Below, in pieces: positions 1 through 11,890 of a stretch of 64,000 nucleotides of DNA (positions within the stretch are counted from its first letter, which is position 1; each line of letters begins with the position of its first letter). The position numbers were made by a program, and so were the translations under genes. The notes under the pieces were generated by a model. That model was not told the DNA's origin. It did no database searches and was given only the letters and a program-made list of their open reading frames with translations. The stretch comes from Podospora pseudoanserina (lineage: Eukaryota > Ascomycota > Sordariomycetes > Sordariales > Podosporaceae). The stretch covers positions 2,728,001 to 2,792,000 of the forward strand of contig NC_085923.1 of assembly GCF_035222485.1 (NCBI RefSeq), given 5' to 3'.

Positions 1-1809
1 TTCGATGTCGATTGGGTCATGCCAGAGCCCACAGCTTGACCAAAGAAGCCATCGGCACTGCCTCTCTGAATGGGTGGTTGAGCGGTGCGCCGTGGGTCAA
101 AGCCGTGGGTGTCACGAACATGATCCCGGTCCTCTGGTTCGCCACCCAGTGCGAGACTGCCACTGCTTTCAGGCTCGCCCTCTGAGGGCTCACGAACACT
201 CGCAGTAAGTTGGTCACCAGTGGTGCTCGCGGCCTCGGACTCCCTCATCGCCCGGCGACGCTCGCCTCCACGAGAATCGAAAAGAGGAGGGTACTTGGAA
301 GGATCATCCTGCTCAGCACTCGGTTTCGGCCACGCCAGAGCGCAGCCTTCGAGCGACTTGAGCAGAGACTTGAGGGTGTCCTGAGTGGTGCGCTTGGCTC
401 TTTCAGCAGGAGTTTTGGCCGACTTGGTTCGCGTAGCCGGCGATGCCGCTGCGGGGGTTGGGGTTGGCGCCGAGGGAGGTACTGGGGCAGATGCCGGAGC
501 TGCGGTGGAAGGCCCTGGCGTGGGAGCCGGTACATCGGCAACTGGCTCGTCCTCCACAGCAGACTCGGTCGTAACTGGCAGCGCATTCGAGATGGCAGGG
601 CTTGGTGCGGCACCACTAGTGGCATGGCTGCCCCTTCTGCTACGAACCTGTGGGTTACGTGCCCAGTTCGCGGTGGCAGGCAGCGCCGGGCCATCGCCGT
701 GGTCTGATCCATCTTTGCTAGAACTGCGAATCATGGGCTGGGCGGCTACCGGTGCAGGCGAAGGATGGCTCTGCTGTCTTGATGCAGAGCGGGAAGAACC
801 AGCGGCGTGGGGTATCGGTTTCTGAGCATTGATGCCGTTGATGGACGATAGATCCTGCCGCGTGTAGCTGTCCTCCTCCTCAGCCAGCTCATGCAAGAAC
901 ATGCACTGGCGGTTGGTACATGTTTCGTGCCGCAACCAAGCAGAACAGTATTTCGTCGTTCCTAGTTGCGCCCTGAGGACTCTGTCCCCATTCATGGACC
1001 CATTGACTGCCTGAATGCACTTGGTTGCATCCTCCTGTTTTTCAAAGGTGACGTAAACACCCAGAGATTGGTTGTGGCCGTCAGTGCCACGTCGATTACT
1101 AATCGATATTTTCTGGATGTTGCCGTACTGGCCAAAGAATTCGGGCTTTCGAAGGGTTTTGAGCAACTCGTCTTCACGAACTGTCGGCTGCAACCCGGTC
1201 ACATAAACCAGGTTCTTTTGGACAACTCGGACGCCGACAAGGTTCTTGCGACTGTGGTTTTCGGCCTCTCTTTTCTGGGCTTCCTTTTGCCGTTGCTCAG
1301 CGGCACGCTTCTTTTGGCTCTTGGCCACATTGGCTCGGAATGCTGCGTATCTGGGCTGCTGTCAATATCCAAAGCCAGGCATCATCTTATGAACTCCACT
1401 TACTCCTCAGGTGTGACAACTTTGTACTCGATCGTGGCTTCGTTGTAGGGACGACGACACGCAGGACATAGCCCGTTCATATTGTTCCTAATGTTGTTGA
1501 AACAGAACTGACATATCTGTAGCGAGTGGGCGGTCAGTAATCTGATGAGCAAATCGCGCAGGGTGTTGACGGCAGCATACCTGATAACCACAGGGGCATG
1601 GACGGAAGTTTCGGTCTGAGAGATCGAACTCCTCGATGCAGAGGGGGCTAGTAGCATGGTTAGCATGGAACTTGCGCTGGAGGTGCGAGAAGAGGGGGCG
1701 CCGAGCTGCGGATGCCGGTACTGCTGGTGGGGACAGAAAGCCCCCTGAGGAGGGAAACCACATACCAAGTGTCCTCATCATCGTCGATGAATGTGTCTTG
1801 GTGCGTCAT
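1..1809 (-). CDS. not4: CCR4-NOT E3 ubiquitin ligase Not4 (5' 524 codons, gene cut by window edge)
   Basis: Not4 is the RING E3 ubiquitin ligase of the CCR4-NOT complex, acting in mRNA decay and co-translational quality control. I read four exons: 1809-1766, 1647-1581, 1516-1404 and 1350 to beyond position 1, all with GT..AG introns. Joined, they give a C4C4 RING at residues 15-57 (C15-x2-C18, C32-x-C34, C39-x2-C42, C54-x2-C57) whose cysteine spacing is that of CNOT4, then a basic Lys/Gln-rich helix, an RRM at about 121-205 beginning KNLVYVTGL, and a CCCH zinc finger at about 215-235. A Ser/Pro/Ala-rich disordered tail follows and is still open at position 1. The start is the first ATG in frame with the RING, MTHQDTFIDDDEDT. 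Identification is confident; the 3' end is outside the window. Confidence 0.95.
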
Positions 1810-2607
1810 TGTGAATTATGTGGAGGTGGTATTGTCGAGATGGGGTTTGTTCCGATACTCGAGATGTGGTTTCGAGTGGCAAGATCGAAACGACGAGGTG
1901 GTGGTGTGCTTTTGGGCAATATGCTGGATGTAAACGGCCAAGGCGAATTAAACTTGGTGCTGGGGTTGCACTCGGTTTCTTGAGATTAGAAGAGTCGAGG
2001 TAACAAGTCGAAAAAAAAAAAATACTCGGAACAAGGTTGAAGAGACCACTGGGTGCGCCTGGTACTGTATTTATTGATTTATGCTGGACCAACTCGCTGG
2101 TGGAGGTGAATGAAAAGAACAAGAGACGATTGTCCAGCGGCGAGCAGAGCCTTCGAAAGCGTCACGGAGTCGCTAATCCGCTTTTGGTTAGTCTCGTCTG
2201 GCACGTGTCGCGTTGTGCTCGGTTCTCCGCGAAAGCAACGACACCACTTTACAGATGAAGCGTCAATGACTATTTGTCTCAGCAAACCGGGGGATAGCTG
2301 GTGTCGTTTGATTGGGTGTTTTATCAGGAAGAGTAGTTGAGATCAGTCAGGTAGGGTAGAGTAAAATCGAAAGCCACGTTGATAAATGTATTTGTACGAA
2401 AGAAATTGTGGGGTAGCTCGCCTCGAGCAACTTTTGTCTGTTGTTTCACTCTCGGCTTCAAGGCACGTGATGGGTCACCTGACTCAGCCATGGATTCGAG
2501 CTCCAAGCTTTCGACGTCAATTGCAAATCGACCTCGTCAAGCACCCATATTCGACTGAGGGCACTGGTTGATTCCCAGCAATTGGCTTCAGCCCCTCGAC
2601 TCCAACC
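1810..2607. promoter_or_regulatory. Divergent intergenic region between not4 and the complex I 30.4 kDa gene
   Basis: This 0.8 kb spacer must hold both 5' UTRs and promoters, because the flanking genes are transcribed away from each other. It contains a run of 11 A at about 2010-2020 and no ORF I would defend. I could not assign a TATA box or a factor site. Confidence 0.6.
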
Positions 2608-3532
2608 ATGGCCAGCAAGCTCTGCAGAAGCAGGGCTTTGGCCTCGGCTTTCCGACCAACAACCTCCTCCATTGCGGCGCCCATGGTGCGGTGTTTTGCC
2701 AACACTGCCCGTAGCAATGTCGCCGTTCCCAAGGACGCCCCGAACCCCCGCGAGCTTCCCCGCGACCAGATCGGTACCCTCAAGGCCGCCCCCGTGAATC
2801 CTGCCGACAAGTACCAGGCCAAGGCGGATGCTATGCACAAGTATGGCGCCTGGCTTATGGGCTGTCTTCCCAAATACATCCAGCAGTTCTCTGTGTGGAA
2901 GGACGAATTGACCATCTATATCTGCCCCTCTGGCGTCATCCCTGTCTTCTCTTTCCTCAAGTGTAAGCCGCAGCCCGTTACGCCCCCTGGGTGATATCCA
3001 CCGTCTCTAACCTCGATTCATCATAGACAACACCTCTGCCGAGTTCACCATGGTCAGCGACATCACCGCCGTCGACTTCCCCACCCGTGACCAGCGCTTC
3101 GAGATCGTCTACAACCTCCTCAGCATCCGCCACAACTCCCGCATCCGTGTCAAGACCTACGCCGACGAGGCCTCTCCCGTTCCCAGTCTTACCCCCCTCT
3201 ATGATGGCGCCAACTGGTATGAGCGCGAGGTGTATGACATGTTTGGTGTGTTCTTCGTCAACCACCCCGATCTCCGCCGCATCATGACAGATTATGGCTT
3301 CGAGGGTCACCCCCTGCGCAAGGACTTTCCCCTTACCGGCTACACTGAGATTAGGTATGACGAGGAGAAGAAGCGCATTGTCACAGAGCCCTTGGAGCTC
3401 ACGCAGGCGTTCCGCAACTTTGAGGGAGGCTCCAGTGCCTGGGAGCAGGTTGGATCTGGCGTGGATGTTACGCCCGAGACCTTCAAGCTGCCGACACCAA
3501 AGCCAGAGCCTCCTAAAGAGGAGAAGAAATAG
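2608..3532 (+). CDS. nuo-30.4: NADH:ubiquinone oxidoreductase 30.4 kDa subunit (NDUFS3 family), mitochondrial
   Basis: Nuclear-encoded subunit of the peripheral arm of respiratory complex I (NDUFS3/NuoC family), in the mitochondrial matrix arm. Two exons, 2608-2962 and 3027-3532, are joined by a 64-nt GTAAGC..CATAG intron after 'FLK', giving 286 residues; the Neurospora protein is of nearly this size from memory. The N-terminus ([20 protein letters not shown]) is Arg/Ser/Ala-rich without acidic residues, as in a mitochondrial presequence. The family signature is intact near residues 205-240: an ERE-x-YDMFG core followed by HPDLRRI and [13 protein letters not shown]. The C-terminus ends in a Pro/Glu/Lys tail. 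It is divergent from not4. Confidence 0.97.
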
Positions 3533-4921
3533 ATGGAGACGAGGGGGAGGGGGGCTTTGTAAATATTTTGTGTTACCAAGGCGTTCATACAGCAGTCTTG
3601 TTAAGAGTTCTGTGGGGTGCCAAATGCAATGTGTGAGGTGTCAATCTGGTGTTGCCCGTCCATGCTGCATGATTATATTCGTATGTATCCTTCGTTCAAG
3701 GGGCCATATGAGGAGGAGGCGTAAGCCATTTACATGACAAGGAATGCTGAAAACCAGGAAAAAATCACTACGGTCCCTTGTTTGCCTGGCTGCAAGCCAG
3801 AAGCCAACATAACCTTCCAGTTGTCTTAAATAGCTGCCTTAACCTCAGCCTACAGCTTTCGGAGCAGCATGTGGTTGGGATTTAGCTCACTTGTACACCA
3901 CATCATCAAACGGCCGATGTTAGGTCGGCATTCAAGGTTTTATGATTTAAAATACAGACAAGAACACCAAGCTCCAGTTCATGTGCAGATATCGAATTTT
4001 AAAATCTATAACGCCAGATCAACTATGAAATATCTCACACTACACTAAGCTTATTTTTTTCGGTCTCTTCACAGTGGACAGGCGGTTTCCTGTGGTTTTT
4101 TTTTTTTTTCATAAATTATCTCACACTGCATTGCAGATGACTCGGGAATCAATGTTCATCATGGATCGATATCGTCATTGTATTGTCTCATCACCTCTTG
4201 CCCTGGATATTCCATAAATGGTCCAATTACTTTCTGAATTGCCCGTGGTATAGCTCAGTACCAATATCTATGTACTTCGGCATGAGATATTTGATGATAG
4301 TCATGCCCATAAATTGAATAGTTTTGTAAAGAGGCTGACATTGTCATCACCAGACCTCTCCTTCACTGTCATCTCATTTCCATGTAAACTGGACTGTCTC
4401 CAACCGATATCTCCAAAGCTGGTCTCTCATGAGCTGACCTCTCTTCAACTGTTCTCTTTTAAACTGACCTCTCTCACACTGCCCTCCTCCCAACCTCACC
4501 CATTACCCTCACATAATGTCACACCATGTGACACCACGTGTTGCACTGAATCAGGTTCTATGACCGAATATTGAATATATGGGTCTGTCCATGACCAGTC
4601 TTATCCCTGGAATGCTTGTGACTACGCCACCTAACTAGGTGGCCAGGTCAGCACTGAGATGGTCAAGCGAGCATTAGATGAATTCAGGCTGTCTTCAAGG
4701 CTCACGGTCTCAGCTTCAAACATGCACCCGTGACAAACAGCACTAAAGAGAGCCAGTTAAATCAAAGTGAAAGAATCCTCTTCCATATTTGACTTGATAT
4801 ACACTTGATATACACTTGACTTTTCCATATCCAATCCTTAAACCTCCAATATACCCAGCGTTTCTACCTAGCGTATATACCACGACAAATCCAATCAGGC
4901 CCCATATCCCAGGCAGCCTGC
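3533..4921. other. Intergenic region between the complex I gene and the muconate cyclase gene
   Basis: The two flanking genes converge on this 1.4 kb AT-rich stretch. I see poly-T tracts near 4050 and 4100 and a degenerate repeat at about 4330-4500, annotated separately, but no defensible gene. Confidence 0.6.
4330..4500. repeat. Degenerate CTGACCTCTC minisatellite
   Basis: About six imperfect copies of an element resembling AGCTGACCTCTCTTCAACTG follow one another at roughly 20-30 bp spacing, for example GAGCTGACCTCTC and AAACTGACCTCTC. The shared core AGCTGACC also occurs in the repeat at 8930-9930, on the other side of the aromatic-catabolism pair. Confidence 0.5.
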
Positions 4922-6209
4922 CTAATCATACCAAATAGCATTCATCCCAAACCCCGGCTCCGGAATCCTCACCCTCGCCACCCTATGCAAATACTCATCC
5001 TGCCACCTGTACATCTCCAACCACCCCTCCTGATCATCCGTGATGGCAACCCACTCATCGCTAAAATCACACGGGCTCACCGCGTTGGAATGACCGCCGC
5101 TCGTCGGCGTGGGGTTCAGCGCAAGCTGCTTCTCAATCGAGCCGCAGTCCCTCAGCTTGAACGCAGACCAGTACCCCTGAAGGTCAAACTTGTTTGCCCG
5201 AGACGACGCAAACATGTACTTGCCGGAAAAGGTCAGCGCGACGACGTCGGCGCGGTAGAGGCCCTTGCCGGTTTCCTTGTCCTTTTGGGGGATTCCGGGG
5301 GGGATCAAGGGGAAGGAGTGGTGGGTGTAGACGGGGAGGTGGGTGGCGGGGTCAATGACGTATTCGCAGAGGCGGTTGCCGGCTTCCATGAGGGCGTAGA
5401 GGTAGTTGCCTGAGGGGTGCTTTTCACAGTTTCTGTTAGTTTACCTGTTGGGACAGGGAGGAAAGGGGCTGACATACCATAGCTACCCATCTAGGGTGGT
5501 CACCAGCGTCAGGGGCATCGACGCTGCCGACAAGCTCGACCTCTCCCGAGGGGAGCTTGCGGTGAGTCCACAGCTTGTTGGCGGTCAAGTCGGCCGAGTA
5601 CAGGTAGGTCTCGGTTGGGTCAAAGACCATGCCGTGGATGCCGGTGTTTTCTTGGTAGGGGTAGTTCTGGACATTGTCCTTGAGGGCACCCGTGTCGGAG
5701 ACATTGAAGACGTTACCGTAGCCGGCGTGCTTGTAGAAGGGATTGCAGTAGACGTTGTAAGGGGGCTGCTTGGCGGCCAGGAGGAAGATGGCGCGGGTGT
5801 TGGTGTCTGCGTCGTTGGCGCGGGCTGGGATAGAGGGTGTCTGTTAGTGATGGGTTCAGGATGATTTTGAGGATGTCGAACAAGAAAATACGCACGATCA
5901 CCACCCATGGGGTGGGACGCCTCGTGGACTATCTCGGTCGGGCTCTTGACGGCGAAGCTGGACCATTTCTTCATGGCAGCGCCGTAGAGGTTCTTCTTGG
6001 CATGCTGTTTTTCATGGTGAGCAATTGGTGTAATTGGAGCTGAGCTTATCGGTCAATCGTACGTCAAAGGTCATCCACGAGATGGGCTCATCGTGAGGAA
6101 TCTCGGTGCGCTTGATGAGCTTCAGAGTCAAAGCCTCATCGTCAAACTCAACGGTGAAGATGGCCCCTGGAGGGGTCCAGGTGCCGCACATCAAGTGGTG
6201 GAGGGGCAT
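4922..6209 (-). CDS. CMLE: 3-carboxy-cis,cis-muconate cyclase (eukaryotic CMLE, seven-bladed propeller)
   Basis: Converts 3-carboxy-cis,cis-muconate to 3-carboxymuconolactone in the fungal protocatechuate branch of the beta-ketoadipate pathway. Four exons (6209-6063, 6004-5896, 5824-5478, 5419-4922) joined at GT..AG sites give exactly 366 residues, the length I recall for the Neurospora crassa enzyme. The start MPLHHLM, the segment MKKWSSFAVKSPTEIVHEAS, the block GMVFDPTETYLYSADLTANK and the end PEPGFGMNAIWYD match that enzyme closely from memory. Fungal CMLEs belong to the lactonase/WD-like propeller fold and are unrelated to bacterial CMLE. It is head-to-head with an intradiol dioxygenase gene across a 1.4 kb spacer, so co-regulation is plausible. 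Confidence 0.95.
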
Positions 6210-7615
6210 GGCTGAAAATGACGTCGGCTACAGATGCCGGGACTTTTTTTTTCTGAGCAAAATGGGAGCTTGGGGAGAAACAAACAGCTCGAGAGTGAAA
6301 CCTCGACGACGAAAAAAAAGTTTCAAACCGACAATGCACTGTTCAATCGTACGATGACGGAATAGTTCGCTCAGGCCGGAATGAAACTCAAGCAACTACG
6401 GAAAACTAGGCTCATTTTGCGCATCTGGCTTAAAATGTTTTGACCATCAACTTTTTCCCAGCTCCTCGATTGCTTGCCGGCCCCTCCCACGAGCAAATGG
6501 TGTGCAGGACAATTGTTTTACCCCTCGTTGCCCTCAAGCTCGGGATTTAGCGATGTGGGGGGGTGCCAAAACGGCAGGGGTCGGATGCCGCTACCGGGAG
6601 ATGGATGGACTGGGGGACGGCTGGACGTTTGGCCCACACAGCGCCGGGTTTTCAGTTTTGATTCCAGCCAGTGGACGACAGCCGATGGCTGAAGATTGTA
6701 CTGCGCTCTCACCGCAGAATGCAGTTGGAAATGTGAGGTCAATGTGTGAGGTTGAACTAAGCACAGACAGACGGCACGCGCCGTGATGGGACTGAGATAC
6801 GAAGACCCTGATCCGAAACAAGCTTGTTTCCCCAACTTGTACCCCCAAAACCCCCAGATTTCGGGAGCACGATACATCTTGTCAGCCGGAGCACTCGGAT
6901 GAAGGCTCATCCTGGCCTCTTTCGACGCTTTCGAGACCACATGCGCCCCAGCTCGCAGCTGCGCTTCCCCATAGCTCACGCCATGTCTTTGTCGAGCTTT
7001 GTCTTCGTCAAAGGGTCTCGGGCTGGACAACGGAGCGCGATTCAGTGTCGGTTCCATGTCGGTTCCATGTCGCCCCAGACCGGCCCCCAGAAAGCCGCGA
7101 TGCCAAGCTCTCGGCCGTCAGTTTGACTGGCAAGCCGTTGCCATGGGCCGGGATGCTCTGGGGTTTGGTGGGCGGACCGGGGGTGGGTTCGGTGGGTTTT
7201 GAGTGGGCGTTCCTGGGCCCCTGGCCCTGCCGTGGCGCTTGTCGGATCTTCGTGGGAGAAAGCGACTGCGGGACAACCTTAGTCCTCCTTCACCCCACTC
7301 CCGAATTGGGGGAACTTGGAGATGCTGAAGCTGCCGCGACGGCTGTCCGATCAGGAGCGGCGGGGAAAATGACACCACAAGGGGCTTCACATCCTATCAC
7401 ATTGCCTGGATATGCAATATGGCAAAGGATGCTTGACATAGAGGCGAGATTTCCCAGATCATTTGTATATTAACCTCATCCCGTCTCTCCCTCTCTGCCA
7501 CTTCCTCTTCCCCATCCTCATCCTCATCACATCCACACATCTCATCCCCAGATCTTCATCTAATTCACCAACCACAACCAACCAATCAACCAACCAACCA
7601 ACCACAACCTTCACA
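6210..7615. promoter_or_regulatory. Shared divergent promoter region of muconate cyclase and ring-cleavage dioxygenase
   Basis: This 1.4 kb holds the 5' regions of both aromatic-catabolism genes. The last 150 bases before the dioxygenase contain a TATATTAA box, a pyrimidine-rich tract at 7480-7560 and repeated CCAAC units at about 7570-7605. ORFs in the GC-rich middle overlap on both strands and have no family resemblance, so I do not call them. Confidence 0.55.
7466..7473 (+). promoter_or_regulatory. Candidate TATA box of the intradiol dioxygenase gene
   Basis: TATATTAA lies 143 bases before the ATG and just upstream of a CT-rich tract, the usual arrangement of a strongly expressed filamentous-fungal promoter. 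Position and sequence only; no transcript evidence. Confidence 0.4.
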
Positions 7616-8524
7616 ATGGCCTCCGACAAGCCCGCTCACCGTTTCGACCCCAACTTCACCAAGAATGTCATTGAGGGCATGGGTCCCGCCACTACCCCCC
7701 GCAACCGCGAGGTTCTCGGTGCTCTGATCCGCCACATCCACGACTTTGCTCGTGAGGTCGAGCTCACCGTCGACGAGTGGATGGAGGGTGTCAAGTTCGT
7801 CAACGCCCTTGGCGAGATCTACTACACCTCCAACAAGACCCGCAACGAGACCCACCGCATCTGCGACGTTCTCGGCCTCGAGTCCCTCGTCGATGAGATC
7901 GCCCACAAGATCATCTCCGAGGGCGAGCTCGACCCTACCTCCTCCTCCATTCTCGGCCCCTTCTGGTCCCCCAACGCTCCCTTCCGTGAGCTCGGTGGTG
8001 AGATCTTCCAGGACGGCGTTCCCCCCAACGGCCGCGTCACCAAGATGCACGGTGTGATCCGCGACATCATTACCGGCCAGCCCATCCCCGGCGCCGTCTT
8101 CGACATCTGGCAAGCCTCCGCCAACGGCAAGTACGACTTCCAGGACCCCGAGAACCAGACCCCCAACAACCTCCGTGGCAAGTTCCGCGCCAACGAGAAG
8201 GGCGAGTACTGGTTCTACTGCCTCCACCCCACCGCCTACTCCCTCCCCCGCGACGGCCCCTCGTGGCAGCTCCTCTCCCTCATGGACCGCCACCCCATGC
8301 GCCCCGCCCACATCCACATCATGGTCACCCACCCCGACTACCAGGGCTGCACCACCCAGCTCTACCCCAACGACGACCCCTGGGTCAAGTCCGACACCGT
8401 CTTCGCCGTCAAGGACGACCTCGTTGTCGACTTCCAGCCCATCAAGGAGAAGGACCCCAAGGCCGTCCTCGAGCTCGAGTACAACGTCAACCTTGCTCCC
8501 AAGGGCTACAAGGGCAAGATCTAA
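7616..8524 (+). CDS. Intradiol ring-cleavage dioxygenase (catechol/hydroxyquinol/protocatechuate type)
   Basis: A non-haem Fe(III) dioxygenase that opens an aromatic diol ring between the hydroxyls. A single exon encodes 302 residues. The longer open frame begins at 7463, but the ATG at 7616 (context TCACAATGG) starts the conserved protein. An N-terminal helical domain (about 15-105) is followed by the beta-sandwich catalytic domain. The expected iron ligands are visible: Tyr173 in NGKYDFQ, Tyr208 in [11 protein letters not shown], and His232/His234 in RPAHIHI. The third codon position is strongly C-biased, suggesting high expression. Substrate cannot be read from sequence: the fold suits catechol, hydroxyquinol or the fungal protocatechuate 3,4-type enzyme. 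The divergent muconate cyclase, which acts on the protocatechuate cleavage product, favours protocatechuate (inference). Confidence 0.93.
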   Translation: MASDKPAHRFDPNFTKNVIEGMGPATTPRNREVLGALIRHIHDFAREVELTVDEWMEGVKFVNALGEIYYTSNKTRNETHRICDVLGLESLVDEIAHKIISEGELDPTSSSILGPFWSPNAPFRELGGEIFQDGVPPNGRVTKMHGVIRDIITGQPIPGAVFDIWQASANGKYDFQDPENQTPNNLRGKFRANEKGEYWFYCLHPTAYSLPRDGPSWQLLSLMDRHPMRPAHIHIMVTHPDYQGCTTQLYPNDDPWVKSDTVFAVKDDLVVDFQPIKEKDPKAVLELEYNVNLAPKGYKGKI

Positions 8525-10208
8525 ATGGTCGATGCCTCGTTTGGTACTGATGAGATGATTATAAGATGAGATGAGAAACACTTTCAACCTGTACATAGTT
8601 TTTTTCTTTATGTTTTTCACCACACACACATGTCACATCGTATATTTATACCCTGTATCTTGAGCCTTGCCGGCCAGCTGGTTGAGGCGAGCGGCATAAA
8701 AAGGGAGGACATGCATTCGGTTATCGTTATGGTTTGGTAGCCTTTTTTTTTCTTCCTCTTTCGGTTAAAATGAAAAGAAATGAAACAAACAAACTGTGCC
8801 TTTCTTGCTGCTGTGAATCAAGTGAATGGTGTGAATGCCTTGCTGATGCGACTATGATATCTTGACACAAAACTTCTTTGACATTTAGGTTTGACCATCA
8901 AGCCAACCCTTGAGACAGGGAGTGCTCAACCATCAATGCAACCTGATCACTTACACAGAGTTGAATCGATCACTCAGGGGACCCAAAGTTGAGCTGACCC
9001 ACTTGCAAATAGTTGAGCTGACCACTTACAAGATGTTGACCCGACCGCTCACAAGGCGATAGACGACATGACCATGTCACAGTCAAATATTGACACAACC
9101 AAAAGGAACCTTTGACACACCATCTGCGACCATTGCCTTTAGCGAAAAGTTGTGATGATGCACCTCATGGCATGTCGAATCGACCGCTCAGGGATGATGA
9201 GCTGAGCTGACCACTTGCAAAGAGTCGAGCTGACCATTCAGGGGGGATGAAGTTGACTTGGCCACTTACAAGATATCACCACTCAGCAACAAAACCCCAT
9301 ACACAACATCAGACGTCAAATCAAGCTATCATCTATCCATGACCCCCAGTGCAAACCTCCGACCTCAACCTCACCTCCTTCCCCATGCCCGCGACCACTC
9401 CCCGGCAGTAAAATCCTGCCATGACACACAATGACAATTCGGGAATGTCAAAGTTGACCTGACCACCCCCCAAAACCTGACCTCACCGGCCCCCTACTAC
9501 CAACAGCCATCATGTAAGAGTCCGAGACCGGGAGGCGCAATACAATATCCGTGATAATCCTGTTGACCTTCTCAAATACTCTCCTGACCATGTTACTTAC
9601 CAAATGGGAGCTTTGAGAGTCACCTGGTCGATCCCTTCCAACTGACCCGACCACTCCACTCAACATTACCTGACCACCCCCTGGCTGTTAACACAACCAC
9701 AGTCATATGTCAACATGATCAGCAAAAGCTTCCATTTGTGATACTCCAAAATGGACATCAATGGTGGGAATGATCATTGTCAGGATCGAGTCTGTATGTG
9801 CACATGCCGAGTTGGGGGGAACATCTCGACATAAGTGTGTCAAGAGTTGACCCGACTACTTCAAGGAAGTTAAAGCTGAACTGAACATTCAGGCGTTTTG
9901 AAGCTGACCCGACCACTTTGATGACAGGAACTCACCCAAAATATTCTCACCCGGAAGGAGGCTGCACATAACCATTCCATATAACTCTGTATTAATGATC
10001 CATCTCCATTCATCATCATGATCGTCTTTCCTCATATCTACGTGAAAAGAAACGGACGTGTCCCATATCCCGGCTTATATCATCAAAGCCCCCAGTCATT
10101 GTGTCCCATATCCTCCTTCCTTCGTCAAAATCATCATCCCACTGCGCCAGCGATGAGACCCAAAAATAAAAATAAAGATCATGAAACGAATCATGTGCAT
10201 CATGTACA
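8525..10208. other. Intergenic region rich in degenerate repeats
   Basis: Two genes converge here. After a probable 3' UTR with poly-T stretches at about 8600 and 8745, most of the 1.7 kb consists of the imperfect GTTGAGCTGACCACT repeat listed separately. No gene is supported. Confidence 0.6.
8930..9930. repeat. Degenerate minisatellite, unit about AGTTGAGCTGACCACTTGCAA
   Basis: At least ten imperfect copies of a 22-30 bp unit occur, clustered at 8956-9056, 9160-9280, 9445-9490, 9630-9680 and 9845-9925. Clear examples are AAGTTGAGCTGACCCACTTG at about 8986 and AGTTGAGCTGACCACTTACA at about 9011. Copies diverge individually, so the array is old. It shares the AGCTGACC core with the repeat at 4330-4500. 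Confidence 0.6.
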
Positions 10209-11890
10209 TTAGAGTGAGGATGCCTCCGTTGCTGTGTCTGTGAGGTTTGTCAAATCCGTGGAATCCGTGTTGTTGGCGTCGAACTTTGATGCCAACTCTG
10301 ACGGCATGACATAATCCCCGAAGGCATCAACAGTGATAGAGAACTGCGTTGTCAAATCGCCATATGAGGACACCAAAAAGCCGATGGCCTCACCAAAAGC
10401 CAACAGCCCAAAGTTTCGGAGCATCGAAGGTGGCATTCCGTATGATCCCAGTACCAGCGAGGCCGAGGGACAGACAAGAAACGGCCACCAGCTTTTTGTC
10501 GTTGCGGTCTTGAACATTGATTCGTTAACGGTCAAGGCGGCAGCGGCGGTTTCTTCGAGGGCATCCAAGATTTCGTTCGTAATGTTTTTTGCTTGCTTGA
10601 GCATGGATGTATGGTCCTCAACCTCGTCGGACAGCTTCTCGGTGGCGGCAAGGATGCGATCAACTCCTTGTTCAAGGGCATCCTGACGCTGGGCCAATGC
10701 AGCGGCTTGTTGATTTTGGAATTGCTATTAAAGTTAGCGATCCAGTCAACGTAGCACAATGGGAGGTCCCTCACAATTTGCTGGCTCAGTGAGGCGGATG
10801 AGGCCATCGCAGTTGAGACGATGTCTATCAAGGCACCCATGCCGTCATTGACCCTTTTGGTCTGTTGGAGCGAGGTCTCATGAGCATGGGCCGCTCGGGA
10901 GCTACCATCGAGAACATTTGCGAAGAGAAGACCCAGTAGCTTCTGAAGACCTTCCGCATTCTCGAGATTGTCCTGCATAGATTCGGTGGCCTTTCGCATC
11001 GCAAAGTCGAGATCACCCGAGAGGTAACTCTCAAGCCTCGACAGGCCTTCTCCTAACTCATCTACCTTGGGCACGAGTCGGTCAAGATTCTCCATAGATT
11101 GCCGGGCACGGTTATCGAGGTCGTCCATCCGTTTCTGCAGCTCGGCTTCGACGCCGTCGGTAAGTTTGGCAATGACCTGGGTAAGACGCTGGTACAGCAA
11201 GATGTTTTGGTCTGCCAGAGGTTAGCTGCCAAAACTCTCCAAACTTGCTCCATATCTTCTTACCCTTCTCATTATCCGCCCTTGCCGCCTCGCAGAACCT
11301 CAATGCTTTATGACGATAGCTCACCCACGTGCTCCAAGCTGCATCCGAAGCTGCCAGCGCCGACAAACACAGTCCAATCTCCGAAGGCGTGACATGAAGC
11401 TGAGGTTCGCTCCGCATCGCAATTTGGGTCAAGGATGGCTCACGAAACTTGGCGCATTCGTTTGGTATCTTGAAGCTGCCCCTCTCTAGATCGCAAATCG
11501 CCAAGCTAGCCGCGTAAGAATCGACGAAATCTCGCAGTTGCCGGCCACTGTCAGTCAGCATTGTAGCTTCATTCTTCCCATCCACCAATTCGCAGTTGTT
11601 GACGAGTAGGCGGGCTGCCACGCGATGGCATAGCGGTTCCGATTCCATCTCTTGGAGCTCGTTCAGCGCCCTCGTGTAAATGTCTGAGTGTCTCGAGTCT
11701 TGCTGCAAAAGCGCAGAGCGGCGTTCATTTGTATCAACTGCTGCTGTATCACTGTTGGCCCTCCGTATGGAGGCGAGTCTCCAAAAGTAAACTTACGAGC
11801 ACTCGGCCTTCTCTCGGCCCTCCATCCAAATCCATCGACCCACGGTAAGAGCACCATAAGTACGACCAGACCGGTCTTCATTTTTAGCAT
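10209..11890 (-). CDS. KAR5: Karyogamy protein Kar5 (nuclear membrane fusion)
   Basis: Kar5/Tht1 proteins sit in the ER and nuclear envelope and are needed for nuclear fusion after mating. Four exons (11890-11797, 11743-11264, 11211-10775, 10724-10209) give about 508 residues; the exon 2 acceptor is a CAGCAGCAG run, so its start may shift by 3 or 6 nt. The protein begins with a signal peptide ([16 protein letters not shown]), then a Cys-containing luminal domain (residues about 40-190; [20 protein letters not shown] is typical), a long coiled coil (about 200-385), and hydrophobic segments after [12 protein letters not shown] that would serve as membrane anchors. It ends in a Thr/Asn/Asp-rich tail. 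Architecture and motifs fit Kar5; the exact start (first or second Met) is uncertain. Confidence 0.85.

Noticed and set aside
245-825. Long ORFs on both strands under the Not4 tail
   Set aside because: The Not4 frame is open through to position 1 and has the expected Ser/Pro/Ala composition; the others are shadows in GC-rich coding DNA.
7586-8629. 347-codon minus ORF opposite the dioxygenase
   Set aside because: Antisense shadow of a strongly C-biased coding sequence; Gly/Val/Glu-rich translation with no domain.
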